From: Prevotellaceae bacterium
GTDB lineage: Bacteria > Bacteroidota > Bacteroidia > Bacteroidales > Bacteroidaceae
Reading direction: 5' to 3'
NCBI GenBank assembly: GCA_015257125.1
Contig: JABZKU010000008.1
Span: 1-64,000, forward strand
DNA length: 64,000 bases
Positions 55,749-64,000 of this stretch are shown here, piece by piece. The stretch's first letter is position 1, and each line of letters starts with the position of its first letter. The notes under the pieces are model-generated. The model made no database searches, was not told the DNA's origin, and saw only the letters and a program-made list of their open reading frames with translations. The translations under genes and the position numbers were made by a program.

Positions 55749-56549
55749 TCACTTCTTCCGCAACTCCCAAAAAGCCACCGCCGAAGCCGCAGCCACATTG
55801 AGCGAATCGACGTTGTGATACATGGGGATGCGCACCGTGTAGTCGGTGCTCGCGATCACCGTGTCGGCCAGACCGTCGCCTTCCGTACCCATCACGAGCG
55901 CCAAGCGCGGTTCGGCCTTCAGCACTGGATCGTCGAGCGAGATCGACCGATCGGTCAGCGCCATGGCCGCCGTGCGGAAACCCAGTGCCTGCAACTCTGC
56001 CACCGGATCGGACGACCAAGCCCAAGGCACGAGAAACACGCTGCCCATCGACACGCGCACCGCACGACGGTTGAGCGGGTCGCAGGCCGTGCGCGAGAGC
56101 ACCACAGCATCCATGCCCAAAGCGGCGGCCGAACGGAAGATCGCGCCGATGTTGGTAGCGTCGGTCACCCCATCGATCACGCACACGCGCGCCGCATCGT
56201 GCACCACTTCTGCCACTGACGTTTCGGGACGGCGGCGCATGGCACAAAGCACACCGCGGGTGAGGGTGTAGCCCGTGAGCTGCGCCAAGAGTTCGCGCGC
56301 ACCGGTATAGACGGGGATGTCGCCGCAACGGCTGAGCACATCGGCCGCATCGCCCGTGAGATGCCGCTCCTCGCAGAGCAGCGAAAGGGGTTCGTAACCC
56401 GCATCGAGCGCCACGTGGATCACCTTCGGACTTTCGGCGATGAACACGCCCCGCGAGGGATCGACTTTGCTGCGCAACTGCGCTTCGGTCAAGGCACTAT
56501 AAACCTCTACGCCGGGATCCGACAAGGAATTGAGATGAAAGATGGGCAT
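55749..56549 (-). CDS. TrmH/SpoU-family RNA 2'-O-methyltransferase
   Basis: A 266-residue SPOUT-class methyltransferase. The N-terminal part (HLNSLSDPGVEVYSALTEAQLR, then FIAESPKVIHVALDAGYEP) is the substrate-binding domain. The C-terminal knot has motif 1 DGVTDATNIGAIFRSAAALG, motif 2 LVMGTEGDGL and motif 3 VDSLNVAAASAVAFWEL, where SAM binds. It would methylate a 2'-OH in tRNA or rRNA; the exact site is not predictable. ATG 56549 gives MPIFHLNSL; a longer start at 56570 is also in frame. It lies just beyond the low-GC cassette, whose near direct repeat carries a possible promoter box for it. Confidence 0.92.
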   Translation of the reverse strand: MPIFHLNSLSDPGVEVYSALTEAQLRSKVDPSRGVFIAESPKVIHVALDAGYEPLSLLCEERHLTGDAADVLSRCGDIPVYTGARELLAQLTGYTLTRGVLCAMRRRPETSVAEVVHDAARVCVIDGVTDATNIGAIFRSAAALGMDAVVLSRTACDPLNRRAVRVSMGSVFLVPWAWSSDPVAELQALGFRTAAMALTDRSISLDDPVLKAEPRLALVMGTEGDGLADTVIASTDYTVRIPMYHNVDSLNVAAASAVAFWELRKK

Positions 56550-56721
56550 ACGGGAGTATTTTTTTCGCAATCAGTTGTTGAGGAGAAACGTCCACGACCA
56601 CCGGCACGCACACGCGCCGCAGTCGCATCGGGACTTGGTGTTGCAAAGTTAGCCGAAAATATCTGCTCGCACTACCCTACTCCACGCAAAAGTATGCACG
56701 CGATGTGCAATACGTGGAGAA

Positions 56722-56758
56722 TGTAGAGTCAATAGGGAAGTGCAAAAATAGACTATTC
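56722..56758. repeat. direct repeat, copy 1, flanking the low-GC cassette
   Basis: TGTAGAGTCAATAGGGAAGTG... matches 57534-57570 at about 31 of 37 positions, in the same orientation. On the minus strand it contains TATTTTTG (56750-56743), a Bacteroidota -7 box directed toward the TrmH gene. Confidence 0.65.
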
Positions 56759-56982
56759 TATGGGGGCATCTGACATGGGAGTGATAGGGCAATCGTTCAG
56801 GGCATAATAACCGTAGTTCAAAGTATCTTTCATCCCTAAAACCACAGGTAAGTCTCTTTGTTATCAATGTCCTGACCAGTCGTACCTTACCGGAATACCG
56901 GTGCTGTAACAATGATTGCGCCGGCCTTTTTTATCAGCTGCTGCACTTGATACAACGAGGTATTCTCGGGAGTAGCTACCAT
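56753..56982 (-). pseudogene. decayed small gene in the low-GC cassette
   Basis: An ATG at 56982 overlaps the stop of the upstream 159-residue gene (ATGGTAG), implying translational coupling. It reads MVATPENTSLYQVQQLIKKA and on to APVFR, then hits TAA (56889-56887). In the same frame coding-like sequence continues (GTTGQDIDNKETYLWF), then a one-base loss in a T-run shifts the frame and KDTLNYGYYALNDCPITPMS continues to a stop at 56755-56753 inside the direct repeat. The pieces together make a roughly 75-residue protein with one stop and one frameshift. No family recognised. Confidence 0.5.
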
Positions 56983-57455
56983 TCGCTTTTTGTTACCGGA
57001 AGAACCTTGAGGATAAAAGACCTATATTCTTCATTGGAAAATTCAATCCTTTGTATGATATAAATAAAGGATTGATCGTGCTTGCTGAAATATAGATTTA
57101 TACCTGTATCCAGAAAAAAGACTCGATGCTCATTGTCCCCATACTCTCTATAATGTATGTCATACTGTCTTAAGATTGCAGATACGTATTCTTTTTCTAC
57201 ACCAAGCCGTCTTATAGCCCTCTTTTTTTTTAATAGCAATTGCGAAGAATACCTCAAACAAATCGCTGCGGCTTGATGTTTCTTGGGGTCTATCGTTCGT
57301 TCCAGGACGAGATGTTTACATAGCTTCACGAACTCAACTATGTATTCTCCTTCGAGAATAAACTCCCACTTCATCCTTTCTATGAGTAAAGGATTTCGTT
57401 CATATTCCTCAATGTAACGGATAATATGAGTGAACGTCCAATGCTTTTGCGACAT
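56976..57455 (-). CDS. unknown 159-residue protein in the low-GC cassette
   Basis: A soluble, charged, mostly helical protein (MSQKHWTFTHIIRYIEEYER start; LCKHLVLERTIDPKKHQA middle) with a beta-hairpin-like end (HRVFFLDTGINLYFSKHDQ, then FIYIIQRIEF). No signal peptide or membrane helix. Base composition is clearly more AT-rich than every neighbouring gene, with AAA/ATA/TTT codons common, and the gene lies between two 37-base imperfect direct repeats: both are signs of recent acquisition. Its stop overlaps the start of a decayed second gene. Small single-domain proteins in such cassettes are often immunity or defence proteins, but nothing in the sequence proves this. Confidence 0.75.
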   Translation of the reverse strand: MSQKHWTFTHIIRYIEEYERNPLLIERMKWEFILEGEYIVEFVKLCKHLVLERTIDPKKHQAAAICLRYSSQLLLKKKRAIRRLGVEKEYVSAILRQYDIHYREYGDNEHRVFFLDTGINLYFSKHDQSFIYIIQRIEFSNEEYRSFILKVLPVTKSEW

Positions 57456-57533
57456 CTTGTAATCCTTGTTTACGTGACAAATCAGACCCTATAAATTTCT
57501 CTGCTGCCATTCGTGCTATATTAAATAGTAGAG

Positions 57534-57570
57534 TGTAGAGTCAAACGGCAAGTGCAAAAATAGACAATCC
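57534..57570. repeat. direct repeat, copy 2, flanking the low-GC cassette
   Basis: TGTAGAGTCAAACGGCAAGTG... is the partner of 56722-56758. On the minus strand it carries TATTTTTG (57562-57555), placed about 100 bases upstream of the 159-residue gene and a candidate promoter for it. Confidence 0.65.
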
Positions 57571-57740
57571 TTTTGTAGAACTCTGCTTTGGGTGTTTCAA
57601 ACTTTAGCTTTTATCCGGGACTACTGTTGATTTTCTTTTGTATGCTCGCCGTCTTTTTACCGGAGAAAACATCGAAGATGGCTTGCACGTTCAGATCCAA
57701 AGTGAAGGAGCAACTCGCGTCGTGTACCGCCCCAACGCAA

Positions 57741-57772
57741 CACTCCCGCCGTGTAGGAACACGACGGGAGTG
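57741..57772 (-). terminator. hairpin terminator of the YX-rich lipoprotein gene
   Basis: CACTCCCGCCGTGT (57741-57754) and ACACGACGGGAGTG (57759-57772); on the minus-strand RNA the single mismatch becomes a G-U pair. The following tract (TTGCGTTG) is only moderately T-rich. Confidence 0.55.
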
Positions 57773-57800
57773 GGCGTTATGATGAAAGAATATCAACAAT

Positions 57801-58463
57801 TTAGGGTTGAGCGCGACGACCGGAGGTCACGACAAGCGGAGTTTGCACCGTGGAGGTGTCATCGGCTGAGGTGCCGCGGTAGGCACTCCAGCTCCAAGCG
57901 ACATTGTCGTAATCGTAGTAGTCGCCGGAATAGGTGTTCCAACCCGTGAAACTCAGGTTGCGCAGGCTGAAACGGAAGTTCGAATCTCCGGCACGTCCCG
58001 TGAAGAGACTGTTGCTCAAATAGTAGTCATAGATGGCCACATCGAGCTTATGATCCGACGGATAGCTGAGATACAGCACGCCGTTGCGTACTTCCCAATA
58101 GAAACGGTGGTAACGGCGCGAGAGGGGGCCGTACTCGTAGAAGTCGATCTGCTTACCCCAACCCGCGCTGGCTCCGTAGTAATTCGGTTGGAAAAGCACA
58201 TAAGAGTTGCGCGAATCGAACTGCACGCTTTGTCCCGTGATGGGGTTGACCACGGCATAGAACATGCCGAAATCACCTTGCCACTCGCCGCTGACGACTC
58301 GGGCTCGACCGCGGTCGCCATAGCCGTTATAGTTGGAGTTGTTATAATAGTTGTCGATGACACGACCTTCGTCGTAATACGGATCGTACACGCAGGACGT
58401 TAGGAACAAGGCACTCACGAGCAGGACGGGTAGCGCCCAAAGGAGAGAGTAGATTCGTTTCAT
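57801..58463 (-). CDS. Tyr/Asn-rich envelope lipoprotein of unknown function
   Basis: A 220-residue lipoprotein: signal MKRIYSLLWALPVLLVSALF followed by lipobox LTSC (Cys24). After a tyrosine- and asparagine-rich linker (DNYYNNSNYNGYGDR) the chain is beta-rich and aromatic, e.g. GEWQGDFGMFYAV, YVLFQPNYYGAS, LYLSYPSDHKLDVAIYDY and FRFSLRNLSFTGWN. No family was recognised with certainty. ATG 58463 is chosen because it yields the signal peptide and lies below a good promoter; the in-frame extension to 58571 starts upstream of that promoter. Confidence 0.8.
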   Translation of the reverse strand: MKRIYSLLWALPVLLVSALFLTSCVYDPYYDEGRVIDNYYNNSNYNGYGDRGRARVVSGEWQGDFGMFYAVVNPITGQSVQFDSRNSYVLFQPNYYGASAGWGKQIDFYEYGPLSRRYHRFYWEVRNGVLYLSYPSDHKLDVAIYDYYLSNSLFTGRAGDSNFRFSLRNLSFTGWNTYSGDYYDYDNVAWSWSAYRGTSADDTSTVQTPLVVTSGRRAQP

Positions 58464-58508
58464 AATCGTTGCTTTGTGTGCCGCCGTGAAGCGGCAGGGT
58501 TCATAAGG

Positions 58509-58540
58509 CAAATGTAGAGGAAAGCCCGTGAGCGACCAAA
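58509..58540 (-). promoter_or_regulatory. promoter of the YX-rich lipoprotein gene
   Basis: Minus strand: TTTG (58540-58537), 20 bases, TACATTTG (58516-58509), 45 bases before the ATG. Confidence 0.7.
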
Positions 58541-58790
58541 CGAAAGGCACAAAAAAAGCACCCGACGGCACGATTATTTACTTTTTTGTGGTATTCACCC
58601 ACAGACAACTACACAGAATGAACAGTTCACTTCTCGCCTCGCACACATTACAAGACAAATGAAAAACACAGACACGCGACCCGTAAACAAGAAGACACAT
58701 AAAACCCACTTTACTTTCATTTGTCCACAAAACACCTAAACCACCACTCCTGTTTTCTCATGCCCCCATTTCTATGTACCTACAGCCAAG

Positions 58791-59175
58791 TCTCGCGCGG
58801 GCGCGCGTCCAGTAATTTTTGATTTTTTCCTTCACCTCTTCACCAATCGCACCCAACTCACTATATATCACCTACTTACGTGTGAAGGCTTCCCCCCTTT
58901 TTTCCTTCACCTTTCCTTCACCCTCATTTCGGACCGAAAATTCGCGTCGATGTTTTCCTCATTGCTCTTTCGGACGGCGATGTTTCGGTGAACGCTAATC
59001 GCAAATCGTTCCTTCACCCCTAACACTTTGATTCACAAGGCAATAGAGCAAAAACAACGAAAGGTAAAACCTTCACCCACAACGCACTGAAAATCAATAA
59101 ATTGAAAGGAGAAAGTGCCGCGGTGAAGGCAAAAAACAGAAAACTCGCTGAGTGCGCACACACGCGGGCGCGAGA
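58791..59175. repeat. palindromic intergenic element, copy D (385 bp)
   Basis: The left arm (58791-58844) has the tip TCTCGCGCGGGCGCGCG, then a T-run and CCTTCACCTCTTCACC. The right arm (59122-59175) has GGTGAAGGCAAAAAACAG, AAAACTCGCTGAGTGCGC and the tip CACGCGGGCGCGAGAG. The interior has more CCTTCACC/GTGAAGG words. The right arm is nearly identical to that of copy C over GAAAACTCGCTGAGTGCGC. It lies in the 1048-base gap between the lipoprotein gene and the HIT gene, where no other gene is credible. Confidence 0.75.
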
Positions 59176-59242
59176 GTGAACGAAAGGCGCAACTGACTGA
59201 CGAAAGTGGGGAAGAAAAAAAGAAAAATGCTCCACTTCTCGA

Positions 59243-59260
59243 CGAAAACGCCCTACTTTC
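59243..59260 (+). repeat. dispersed block CGAAAACGCCCTACTTTC
   Basis: Member of the block family at 7608, 17099, 28609, 41910 and 49508; 67 bases after element D. Confidence 0.4.
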
Positions 59261-59443
59261 TCTTTCCTCTCCCCAGCTTTCACCGGAGTGTAGACTGCAC
59301 GCGTCGTGCTCGCCGCCGAAATGCCGTGAAAGGTTGTCGGCCTTTTCGCCACTCGGGGCACCCGCTCGTTTTCCACTCGCCGGGAATGCGGGGAAGGGTG
59401 TTTTTTTTGCGTGACAAGCCGCCGACATTTCGCTGCTTTTTAG

Positions 59444-59451
59444 TATATTTG
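59444..59451 (+). promoter_or_regulatory. -7 box of the HIT gene
   Basis: TATATTTG matches TAnnTTTG, 60 bases before the ATG. No clear -33 box. Confidence 0.5.
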
Positions 59452-59511
59452 CGAAAACGCAGTGCGCCCCCGCTTTCGGCGCCTACTCTCCACTACAAAT
59501 ACCGGTACACC

Positions 59512-59919
59512 ATGACTATTTTCAGCAAAATCGCCGCCGGCGAAATCCCTTCCTATAAATGCGCGGAAAACGAAGACTTCTACGCGTTTCTCGACATCAA
59601 TCCCGTGGCGAAAGGCCACACCCTCGTGATTCCGCGCCGCGAGGTGGACTATGTCTTCGACCTCGACGACGAAACGCTCGCCGCCTACCACCGTTTCGCC
59701 AAGCGCGTGGCGCTAGCCATCGGCGAAGCGCTGCCTTGTCGCAAAGTCGGCATGGCGGCCATCGGACTTGAAGTGCCGCACGCCCACTTGCACCTCATCC
59801 CCCTCAACGACGAGGGCGATATGGACTTCCGCAAACCCAAACTGCAACTCCCCGCCGAAGAGATGCAAGCCACGGCCGACGCGATTCGCGCGGCTTTCGA
59901 ACGTCAAAACCAAGCCTAA
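59512..59919 (+). CDS. HIT-family nucleotide hydrolase/transferase
   Basis: A 135-residue HIT protein. It opens [20 protein letters not shown], standard for HINT/HinT-like phosphoramidases, and has the histidine triad H90-A-H92-L-H94 in PHAHLHLIP; His94 or the middle His is the nucleophile that forms the nucleotidyl intermediate. Expected activity: hydrolysis of AMP-linked phosphoramidates or dinucleotides in the cytoplasm. ATG 59512 gives the normal length; an in-frame extension to 59206 is non-homologous and precedes the promoter box. The GH95 gene follows 22 bases later, probably in one transcript. Confidence 0.93.
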   Translation: MTIFSKIAAGEIPSYKCAENEDFYAFLDINPVAKGHTLVIPRREVDYVFDLDDETLAAYHRFAKRVALAIGEALPCRKVGMAAIGLEVPHAHLHLIPLNDEGDMDFRKPKLQLPAEEMQATADAIRAAFERQNQA

Positions 59920-59941
59920 CTCCCTAACCTCCACACCTCCC

Positions 59942-62434
59942 ATGCACTTCCTTCGCCATGTGCTGCCGCTTGCCCTGCTCGTGAGCGCCGGCACGGCCGC
60001 CGCACAATCCACGGCCGACCACGTCATTCGACTTGACCAACCGACTTCCTTCAAAGGCGCCGAAAGTTGGTGGGGCGGTCACCCCGAACGCTTTGACAGC
60101 CTGCGCAAACCCGTCAGCGCCGGCGATGCCGCCGTGAACCCCGACCCCGAATGGGAACGCCGTTCGCTGCCGTTGGGCAATGGCCACTTGGGGGCGAACC
60201 TCATGGGATCGGTGGCGACCGAACGCCTCACGCTCAACGAGAAAAGCCTGTGGCGAGGCGGCCCCGGCGTGAAGAGCGGACCGGCTTACTACTGGGATGT
60301 GAACAAAGATAGCGCGCCGGTGCTCAAAGCCATTCGCCGTGCCTTCACCGAGGGCAACGGCCAAGAGGCGGCGCGACTCACCCGCGAGAACTTCAACGGC
60401 AAGGCGTCCTACGAAACCCAAGGGGAGAAGGATTTCCGCTTCGGCTCCTTCACCACAATGGGCGAACTCCACATCGCCACGGGGCTCGACGAGGCGAAGA
60501 TCCGCGACTATGAGCGCACGCTCTCGGTCGATTCGGCCTTTGCCACGGTGAACTTCACTGCGGCCGACGGCACGCGCTACACCCGTCGCGCGTTCATCTC
60601 CTACCCCGACAACGTGCTGGTGGTACGCTTCACGGCCGACCGTCGCGGACAACAAAACCTCACCCTTTCCTATGCGCCGAATCCTTGTGCCGAGGGCAAG
60701 ATGGTGCCGGAGGGCAAAGAGGGGTTGGTCTATCGTGCACAGTTGGACAACAACGGCATGCGCTATGTGGTGCGCCTTCGCGCGGTGGCGAAAGGCGGCA
60801 CGGTGACGAACACCGACGGCCGCTTCACGGTGAAGGGGGCAGACGAGGTGACCTTCTTGCTCACCGCCGACACAGACTACCGCATGAACCTCGATCCGCG
60901 CTTCGACGACCCGAAAGCCTATGTGGGCGTGGATCCCGAACGCACCACGGCGAAATGGATGAAAGCGGCGGCGCGACGCAACTTCTCCTCCCTCTTTGCG
61001 CGTCACTACAAGGACTACGCCGCGCTCTACAACCGCGTGAGTTTGCAACTCGGCGACACGCCCGACTCGCTCCGCAACCTCCCCACGGATCGCCGACTCG
61101 CGGCCTACCGCAACGGCGCACCGGATCATGACCTCGAGGCGCTCTATTTCCAGTTCGGCCGCTATTTGCTCATCGCCTCGTCGCGACCGGGCAACCTCCC
61201 CGCGAACCTGCAAGGGGTGTGGCACAACAACGTCGACGGCCCGTGGCGCGTGGACTACCACAACAACATCAACCTCCAGATGAACTACTGGCCGGCGCTG
61301 ACGACGGGCTTGGCCGAGTGTGCCGAACCGCTCACAGAGTTCATTCTCTCCATGCGCAAACCCGGCGCGGTGACGGCGCGCAAGTATTTCAACGCCCGCG
61401 GATGGATGGCCGGTATCAGCGGCAACCCCTTCGGCTTCACCTCGCCCTTCGTGAGCCAAGACATGTCGTGGAACTACAACCCCGTGGCGGCACACTGGTT
61501 GGCGACGCACCTGTGGGAGTACTACGAGTTCACGCGCGATAAGCGTTTTCTCTCCCAAGTGGCCTATCCGGTGCTGAAGGAGTGCGCGCAATTCTCGGAA
61601 GACTATCTTTGGCAAAAGCCGAACGGCACACTGACGGCCGCTCCTTCGACCTCGCCCGAACACGGGCCGGTGGACGAGGGGACGACGTTCACGCACGCCG
61701 TGATTCGCGAAAACCTCCAAGAAGCGGTGCGCGCGGCGATGATTCTCGGTGTCGACAACAGCGAGGTGGCAACGTGGAACAATACGCTCGCCAATTTGGC
61801 TCCGTATAAGATCGGTCGCTACGGACAGTTGCAGGAATGGAGCAAAGACATCGACGACCCGAACGACCACCACCGCCATGTAAACCACCTCTTCGGACTG
61901 CACCCCGGTACGACGATTTCGCCTATCACCACCCCTGCGCTGGCTGAAGCGGCGCGCGTGGTGCTCGACCACCGCGGCGACGGCGCCACCGGCTGGTCGA
62001 TGGGTTGGAAACTCAACCAGTGGGCGCGCTTGCACGACGGCAACCGCAGCTACAAGCTCTTTGCTAATTTGCTCAAAAACGGTACGGCTGACAACCTCTG
62101 GGATATGCACCCGCCGTTCCAAATCGATGGAAACTTCGGCGGTACGGCGGGCGTGGCCGAAATGCTCCTCCAAAGTCACATCGGCGGTTTGCACCTCCTG
62201 CCTTCGCTGCCCGATGCGTGGCGCAACGGCAGCGTGAAAGGACTGCGCGCCCGCGGTGCCTTTGTGGTCGATCTCGACTGGCGCAACGGACAACTCTACG
62301 AAGCGCGCATCACCTCGCAGGCCGGCGAAGACTGCAGCGTGCGCTATGGGCAACAAACCATGGAGTTTCCCACACAAAAAGGACGCACCTACGTGCTACA
62401 CCTCGTAAACGGACAGCTCCAAACGGCAAAATAA
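59942..62434 (+). CDS. exported glycoside hydrolase family 95 (alpha-L-fucosidase-like)
   Basis: An 830-residue exported enzyme (signal [21 protein letters not shown]). GH95 hallmarks: an N-terminal beta-sandwich with [21 protein letters not shown] and [14 protein letters not shown], then the (alpha/alpha)6 barrel containing [31 protein letters not shown] (Asn residues that position water in this inverting family), and [16 protein letters not shown]. The family removes alpha-1,2-linked L-fucose or L-galactose from host glycans or plant polysaccharide. No other glycan-utilisation genes (SusCD, other GHs) are adjacent, so it is not in a visible PUL. It sits 22 bases after the HIT gene. Confidence 0.92.
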   Translation: MHFLRHVLPLALLVSAGTAAAQSTADHVIRLDQPTSFKGAESWWGGHPERFDSLRKPVSAGDAAVNPDPEWERRSLPLGNGHLGANLMGSVATERLTLNEKSLWRGGPGVKSGPAYYWDVNKDSAPVLKAIRRAFTEGNGQEAARLTRENFNGKASYETQGEKDFRFGSFTTMGELHIATGLDEAKIRDYERTLSVDSAFATVNFTAADGTRYTRRAFISYPDNVLVVRFTADRRGQQNLTLSYAPNPCAEGKMVPEGKEGLVYRAQLDNNGMRYVVRLRAVAKGGTVTNTDGRFTVKGADEVTFLLTADTDYRMNLDPRFDDPKAYVGVDPERTTAKWMKAAARRNFSSLFARHYKDYAALYNRVSLQLGDTPDSLRNLPTDRRLAAYRNGAPDHDLEALYFQFGRYLLIASSRPGNLPANLQGVWHNNVDGPWRVDYHNNINLQMNYWPALTTGLAECAEPLTEFILSMRKPGAVTARKYFNARGWMAGISGNPFGFTSPFVSQDMSWNYNPVAAHWLATHLWEYYEFTRDKRFLSQVAYPVLKECAQFSEDYLWQKPNGTLTAAPSTSPEHGPVDEGTTFTHAVIRENLQEAVRAAMILGVDNSEVATWNNTLANLAPYKIGRYGQLQEWSKDIDDPNDHHRHVNHLFGLHPGTTISPITTPALAEAARVVLDHRGDGATGWSMGWKLNQWARLHDGNRSYKLFANLLKNGTADNLWDMHPPFQIDGNFGGTAGVAEMLLQSHIGGLHLLPSLPDAWRNGSVKGLRARGAFVVDLDWRNGQLYEARITSQAGEDCSVRYGQQTMEFPTQKGRTYVLHLVNGQLQTAK

Positions 62435-62474
62435 ATTCGCGCGTCGATTGCCCGCCAAAAAACAACCGCAAATC

Positions 62475-62505
62475 TTGGACATTCGACCGACGAATAGTAA
62501 CTTTG
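62475..62505 (+). promoter_or_regulatory. promoter of the THUMP methyltransferase gene
   Basis: TTG (62475-62477), 20 bases, TAACTTTG (62498-62505), 32 bases before the ATG. Confidence 0.7.
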
Positions 62506-62537
62506 CCCCAATTTACTTTCCATCTCGACTTATTTTA

Positions 62538-64000
62538 ATGCAACAATCCTTCGAACTCATAGCCAAGACCTTCCAAGGTCTGGAAGAAGTCTTGGCACAG
62601 GAGCTCATCGAGCTTGGCGCCAACGACGTACAAATCGGCCGTCGCATGGTGTCCTTCAGCGGCGACCAAGAAATGATGTACCGCGCCAATTTCTGCCTCC
62701 GCACCGCCGTACGTGTTCTCAAACCTATTTCCCATTTTCGGGCTCGCAACGCAGACGACGTGTACAAAGCGGTGAAAGAGATCGAGTGGAACGAATTTTT
62801 AGACCTTGATACGTCCTTTGTCGTCGACACCACCGTCTACAGCACCGAATTTCGCAACTCGAAATTCGTCGCTTACAAGGTGAAAGACGCCATTGTCGAC
62901 TATTTTATGGAGCGCGAAGGAAAGCGCCCCAACATCAGCGTGTCCAATCCTGACCTGCGACTCAATATTCATATAGCGGAGGAGAGTTGCACCCTCTCCC
63001 TCGACTCGAGCGGAGAAAGCCTCCACTTGCGCGGCTACCGTACCGCCACGGTCGATGCTCCAATCAACGAAGTGCTCGCCGCCGCCTTGATCAAGATGAG
63101 CGGTTGGCAATTCGACTGCGACCTCATCGACCCCTTCTGCGGATCGGGCACCATTTTGGTGGAAGCCGCCCTCATGGCGCGCAACATCTACCCCGGTGTG
63201 TTCCGCCGCAAGTTTGGATTTGAGAATTGGAAAGATTTTAATCCCGAATTGCTCAGTTCGATCTTCGACGACGACAGCAACGAGCGCACGTTCGAGCACC
63301 GCATCATCGGCTTCGACATCAATCTCCGCGCTGTCGAAGCCGCACAGGCCAATGCCAAAGCCGCCGGTGTGGCCGATCTCATCACCGTCGAACAACGCGA
63401 GATTCGCAACTTCACCCAACCCGAATCGCCCGCGCTCCTCATCACCAACCCGCCTTACGGTGAGCGTCTTCGTCCCGAAGATCTCTCCGACATCTACCGC
63501 ACGCTGGGCGAAAAACTCAAACGCGAATTTCAAGGCGGCGAAGCCTGGGTCATTTCTTCGCGCGAAGAACTCTTCGACTCCATGCGCCTGCGTCCCTCCT
63601 TCAAAGTGCCTCTCCAAAACGGATCGCTCGACTGCGAGCTCCGCAAATACGTCACCTTTGAAGGCAAACTCGACAACTTCCGTGCGCAAGGCAACGTCGT
63701 GAAAACCGACGAAGAACTCCGCCGCATGGGAGAGAAGGGACGTTTCCGCGACGGCCGCAAGCGCGACTTCTCGCGCAAGCGTTTTGATGATGACGAAGAG
63801 CGCGATGGACGCGGAGCAGGCGAAGAACGTGGCGATCGCCGCTTCAACGACCGCACCGCCGGCGACCGCAAAGGAAAATTCGGCGACCGCGAACGTCGTT
63901 TTGACGACCGCGACAACCGCCGCTACGACGATCGCCGTTCAGAAGGTCGCCGCGGCGACTACAACCGTGACGATCGCCGTTTTGATGACCGTGATCGCCG
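62538..64000 (+). CDS. THUMP-domain class I RNA methyltransferase with RD-rich tail (3' end outside window)
   Basis: At least 487 residues, running off the window. The N-terminal 160 residues are the ferredoxin-like and THUMP domains (LIAKTFQGLEEVLAQELIELGA; RRMVSFSGDQEMMYRANF; LHLRGYRTATVD). The methyltransferase follows with DLIDPFCGSGTILVEAALMA (SAM binding) and the amino-methylating motif NPPYGERL at about 303-310, as in RlmL/TrmN-type enzymes that make N2-methylguanosine in rRNA or tRNA. From residue about 392 the chain turns into a low-complexity tail dominated by R, D, F, G and N (RKRFDDDEERDGRG..., RRFDDRDRR), still in frame at the window edge. Confidence 0.9.
   Translation, partial: MQQSFELIAKTFQGLEEVLAQELIELGANDVQIGRRMVSFSGDQEMMYRANFCLRTAVRVLKPISHFRARNADDVYKAVKEIEWNEFLDLDTSFVVDTTVYSTEFRNSKFVAYKVKDAIVDYFMEREGKRPNISVSNPDLRLNIHIAEESCTLSLDSSGESLHLRGYRTATVDAPINEVLAAALIKMSGWQFDCDLIDPFCGSGTILVEAALMARNIYPGVFRRKFGFENWKDFNPELLSSIFDDDSNERTFEHRIIGFDINLRAVEAAQANAKAAGVADLITVEQREIRNFTQPESPALLITNPPYGERLRPEDLSDIYRTLGEKLKREFQGGEAWVISSREELFDSMRLRPSFKVPLQNGSLDCELRKYVTFEGKLDNFRAQGNVVKTDEELRRMGEKGRFRDGRKRDFSRKRFDDDEERDGRGAGEERGDRRFNDRTAGDRKGKFGDRERRFDDRDNRRYDDRRSEGRRGDYNRDDRRFDDRDR

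Noticed and set aside
57409..57510. Short minus-strand ORF (MAAEKFIGSDLSRKQGLQDV start) overlapping the 159-residue gene
   Set aside because: Only 33 codons, overlaps a better gene in another frame, no independent support.
59924..62377. Minus-strand frame of 817 codons opposite the GH95 gene
   Set aside because: GH95 motifs are on the plus strand; the antisense frame is rich in His and Arg, as expected of a shadow.

Overview
The window is bacterial chromosome from a member of the Bacteroidota, most likely order Bacteroidales. Evidence: repeated promoters of the Bacteroidota type (a -7 box TAnnTTTG, in the best cases 19-20 bases after a TTG/TTTG -33 box); a gliding-motility-type C-terminal domain and another C-terminal sorting-like tail, both typical of type IX secretion (T9SS) cargo; a TonB-dependent receptor paired with a surface beta-propeller lipoprotein; a GH95 fucosidase; and the acpP-fabF-rnc order. 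The DNA is moderately GC-rich with strong C/G preference at third codon positions, so long open frames opposite real genes are common and were discarded. No rRNA, CRISPR array, prophage or complete insertion sequence was seen.

Layout. 1-9.1 kb: tRNA-Asn (cut by the edge), a PfkB sugar/nucleoside kinase, an S41 protease, purD, a polytopic membrane protein, a zinc/manganese ABC binding protein and ATPase without a permease, an outer-membrane barrel, and kbl. 9.2-14 kb: a MOP-family flippase and the anaerobic ribonucleotide reductase pair nrdD/nrdG, which have a strong terminator between them. 14-22.3 kb: an unknown exported protein, an HhH plus barrel exported protein, an ECF sigma/anti-sigma-like pair, a THUMP-like methyltransferase, a VanX-type dipeptidase and a PagL-like lipid A deacylase. 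22.3-28.4 kb: a POT peptide transporter with an unusual coiled-coil insert, uvrA, a T9SS type B cargo protein, tRNA-Leu(TAG). 29.3-41.6 kb: a 41-residue ORF with a structured leader, a membrane protein, an unknown protein, a BtuB/BtuG-like corrinoid uptake pair, and a tightly overlapped operon of two glycosyltransferases, recX, a TPR protein, a GHL10 hydrolase, a DUF3316-like protein and an S41 protease. 42.3-54.4 kb: a 1262-residue secreted protein, mutS, acpP-fabF-rnc (rnc carries a very long disordered tail) and greA. 54.6-64 kb: lipoproteins, a TrmH-type methyltransferase, a low-GC cassette flanked by imperfect direct repeats, a HIT protein, a GH95 enzyme, and a THUMP RNA methyltransferase running off the window with an RD-rich tail.

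The most novel feature is non-coding. Four intergenic gaps (17.2, 28.7, 49.0 and 58.8 kb) each hold a 310-450 bp element with related inverted ends: a GGTGAAGGC-rich arm, an A-run, a GAAAACTCGCTGAGTG-like block and an alternating CG tip. The interiors are studded with TTCACC/GGTGAA words. A solo arm lies at 41.75 kb. Each of these gaps, plus one at 7.6 kb, also carries a separate block resembling CGAAAAC...CACTTT. This looks like a dispersed, non-coding palindromic repeat family.
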